This document shows positions 13,769 through 14,963 of a stretch of 14,963 nt of DNA, one piece after another (positions within the stretch are counted from its first letter, which is position 1; each line of letters opens with the position of its first letter). The stretch lies in assembly GCA_910585655.1 (NCBI GenBank), contig CAJUFW010000078.1:1-14963 (forward strand), given 5' to 3'. The position numbers were made by a program, and so were the translations under genes. The DNA comes from an uncultured Lachnospiraceae bacterium. Lineage in GTDB: Bacteria > Bacillota_A > Clostridia > Lachnospirales > Lachnospiraceae. The notes below the pieces were generated by a model. It saw only the letters and a list, made by a program, of their open reading frames with translations, was not told the origin of the DNA and made no database searches.

Positions 13769-14963
13769 CTATGGTTTTTTCTCGCTCCTTGGCAGGCTTA
13801 CCCGGAAAAATCGCTGCATAAGCCGACTTCCATTAAATGGAAGCAGTGGTGCAAGATAGCTTTTCCCGGATAAGGTTCGGTTGCACACAATACAAAAAAG
13901 CGTCAAAAGCAGCCCTGCCGTATAACCCCAGATACCAAAAAAGGCTGTCAGCACCAATAAAATCAAACGCATAAATTTTAAGGCATAGCCCAATTCAAAG
14001 CTGGCTTGGGTATAAGTGGCAATTGAGACAAACGCCATATACAGCATACTTTGAGGAGCAAACCATCCGGAACTGGTTGCAAAATCCCCCATTACGATAC
14101 CTGCGATTACACTTAGCGGCGTACTGAGCATATTTGGCGTATTGATGGAAGCCAGCCGCAATCCGTCTATCGCCAGCTCCAAAATCAAAAGCTGCCATAA
14201 AATCGGGATATTCGCCTGTTCTACATTCAACACAAACGCCAGCCAATCCGGCACCAGGTTTGGATTTGCCAAAAACAGCAGCCAGGTCGGTGTCAACAAT
14301 AGCGCTAGCAAATTCCCCAAAAACCGGGACAGACGTAGATAAGTCCCGGTCACTGGCGGAAAATAATAATCGTCTGCTTCCTCAATAATATCAAAAAAAG
14401 TAGCCGGTAAAATCATCGCCGCCGGAGAGTTATCAACAAAAATAACAATATTCCCTTCTAACACACTGGCTGCCGCCGTATCCGGTCTCTCCGAATATTT
14501 AAACTTAGGAAAAGGATTCAGCCAGCTTCCCCGATGAATACACTCTCCTAAGCTTTCCTGATTCATCGTCAGCGCATCGATCTCAATGCTTTCTAAACGT
14601 TTCATTACCTTTTGTAAAAATACCTTATCCACCCGGCTTTCCATATAGCAGACTGCGATATCCGTCCGGGAGGAAGCGCCGACTTCCACTGCCAGAATCC
14701 GTAGATCCGTGCTGCGGATTCTTCTTCGCAGCAACGCCGTATTCATAATCAACGTCTCTACAAAACCGTCCCTGGAGCCGCGCATGACCCGATCCTTTTC
14801 CGGCTCTTCCACGCTTCTGGCAGGGTAAGTCCGTAAATCCATTAAAATCGCCTGGCTGTAGCCGTCTATCAGCAGCACCGTCACTCCGGAAAGCAAATTT
14901 TTTAAAAGCTTGTCTACTTCCTGACACAGCTCGTTTTCCGTATAAGGCAGCATCCCCTGGGAA
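13769..14963 (-). CDS. spoVAF: Spore germination protein of the GerA/SpoVAF family, 5' end outside the window
   Basis: Inner-membrane protein of the dormant spore; GerA A-subunit relatives sense germinants, and SpoVAF is a GerAA-like protein linked to the SpoVA dipicolinate channel. The reading frame is still open at the window edge and the family is about 480-500 residues, so about 80-100 N-terminal residues are missing; the ATG at 14953 is internal. Seen: LLSGVTVLLIDGYSQAILMD, RGSRDGFVETLIMNTALLRR, ILAVEVGASSRTDIAVCYME, and VDNSPAAMILPATFFDIIEE (the conserved GerA NSP segment). Then come about five membrane segments from residue 210 of the visible part (NLLALLLTPTWLLFLA to YTAGLLLTLFCIVC). 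SpoVAF is preferred over GerAA on overall similarity (EADDYYFPPVTGTYLRLSRF, SFELGYALKF), but the two are paralogues and I cannot exclude GerAA. The terminator at 13736-13759 shows it ends its transcription unit. Confidence 0.85.
   Translation of the reverse strand, partial: SQGMLPYTENELCQEVDKLLKNLLSGVTVLLIDGYSQAILMDLRTYPARSVEEPEKDRVMRGSRDGFVETLIMNTALLRRRIRSTDLRILAVEVGASSRTDIAVCYMESRVDKVFLQKVMKRLESIEIDALTMNQESLGECIHRGSWLNPFPKFKYSERPDTAAASVLEGNIVIFVDNSPAAMILPATFFDIIEEADDYYFPPVTGTYLRLSRFLGNLLALLLTPTWLLFLANPNLVPDWLAFVLNVEQANIPILWQLLILELAIDGLRLASINTPNMLSTPLSVIAGIVMGDFATSSGWFAPQSMLYMAFVSIATYTQASFELGYALKFMRLILLVLTAFFGIWGYTAGLLLTLFCIVCNRTLSGKSYLAPLLPFNGSRLMQRFFRVSLPRSEKKP

Noticed and set aside
1..14963. 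CRISPR array, tRNA or rRNA genes, transposases, phage genes
   Set aside because: I saw no regularly spaced repeats, tRNA-like cloverleaf or CCA end, integrase or transposase motifs, or terminal inverted repeats around any gene block.

Overview
The window looks like a chromosomal segment of a spore-forming clostridial Firmicute, most likely a Lachnospiraceae-type gut anaerobe. The reasons are a GerA/SpoVAF-family germination protein beside a dgt-dnaG-rpoD-trmK operon, strong purine-rich Shine-Dalgarno sites with some TTG starts, AT-rich sigma-A promoters, and a VanR/VanS/VanY-like cluster. The family-level placement is inference from protein style and gene order. Almost everything is on the minus strand, so the biological order runs from high to low coordinates.

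Right part (about 6893-14963). The 3' part of a spoVAF/gerA-type gene ends at 13769 and is followed by a strong terminator. An AT-rich gap with a candidate sigma-H-like promoter leads into a housekeeping operon: a dNTP triphosphohydrolase (dgt-like), DNA primase (dnaG), the vegetative sigma factor (rpoD), tRNA(A22-N1) methyltransferase (trmK) and a three-domain nucleoside (uridine-type) kinase. The last three are tightly packed: rpoD and trmK overlap by 4 nt, and trmK and the kinase are 2 nt apart. The operon ends at a bidirectional hairpin at 6781-6820.

Middle (about 2770-6892). The 388-nt gap at 6505-6892 holds two back-to-back candidate promoters. One drives helD (RNA polymerase recycling ATPase) leftwards. 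The other drives a candidate small RNA of about 95 nt rightwards, which has two abutting hairpins and its own intrinsic terminator. helD is followed by a lipoprotein-type calcineurin-like phosphoesterase.

Left part (about 376-2810). This is a decayed cell-wall regulatory cassette. A VanR-like regulator has lost its receiver domain and runs into the end of the phosphoesterase gene. A VanS-like kinase has three apparent in-frame internal deletions, one of which removes the phosphorylated histidine. A VanY-like D,D-carboxypeptidase has a one-base frameshift in an A5 run. Between vanS and vanY sits an opposite-strand gene for a cysteine-rich membrane protein with its own good promoter. The window ends in a 5' portion of rlmH (23S rRNA methyltransferase), which also has a clear promoter.

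The most interesting unexplained items are the candidate small RNA diverging from helD and the remarkably frame-preserving decay of the VanRS-VanY module.
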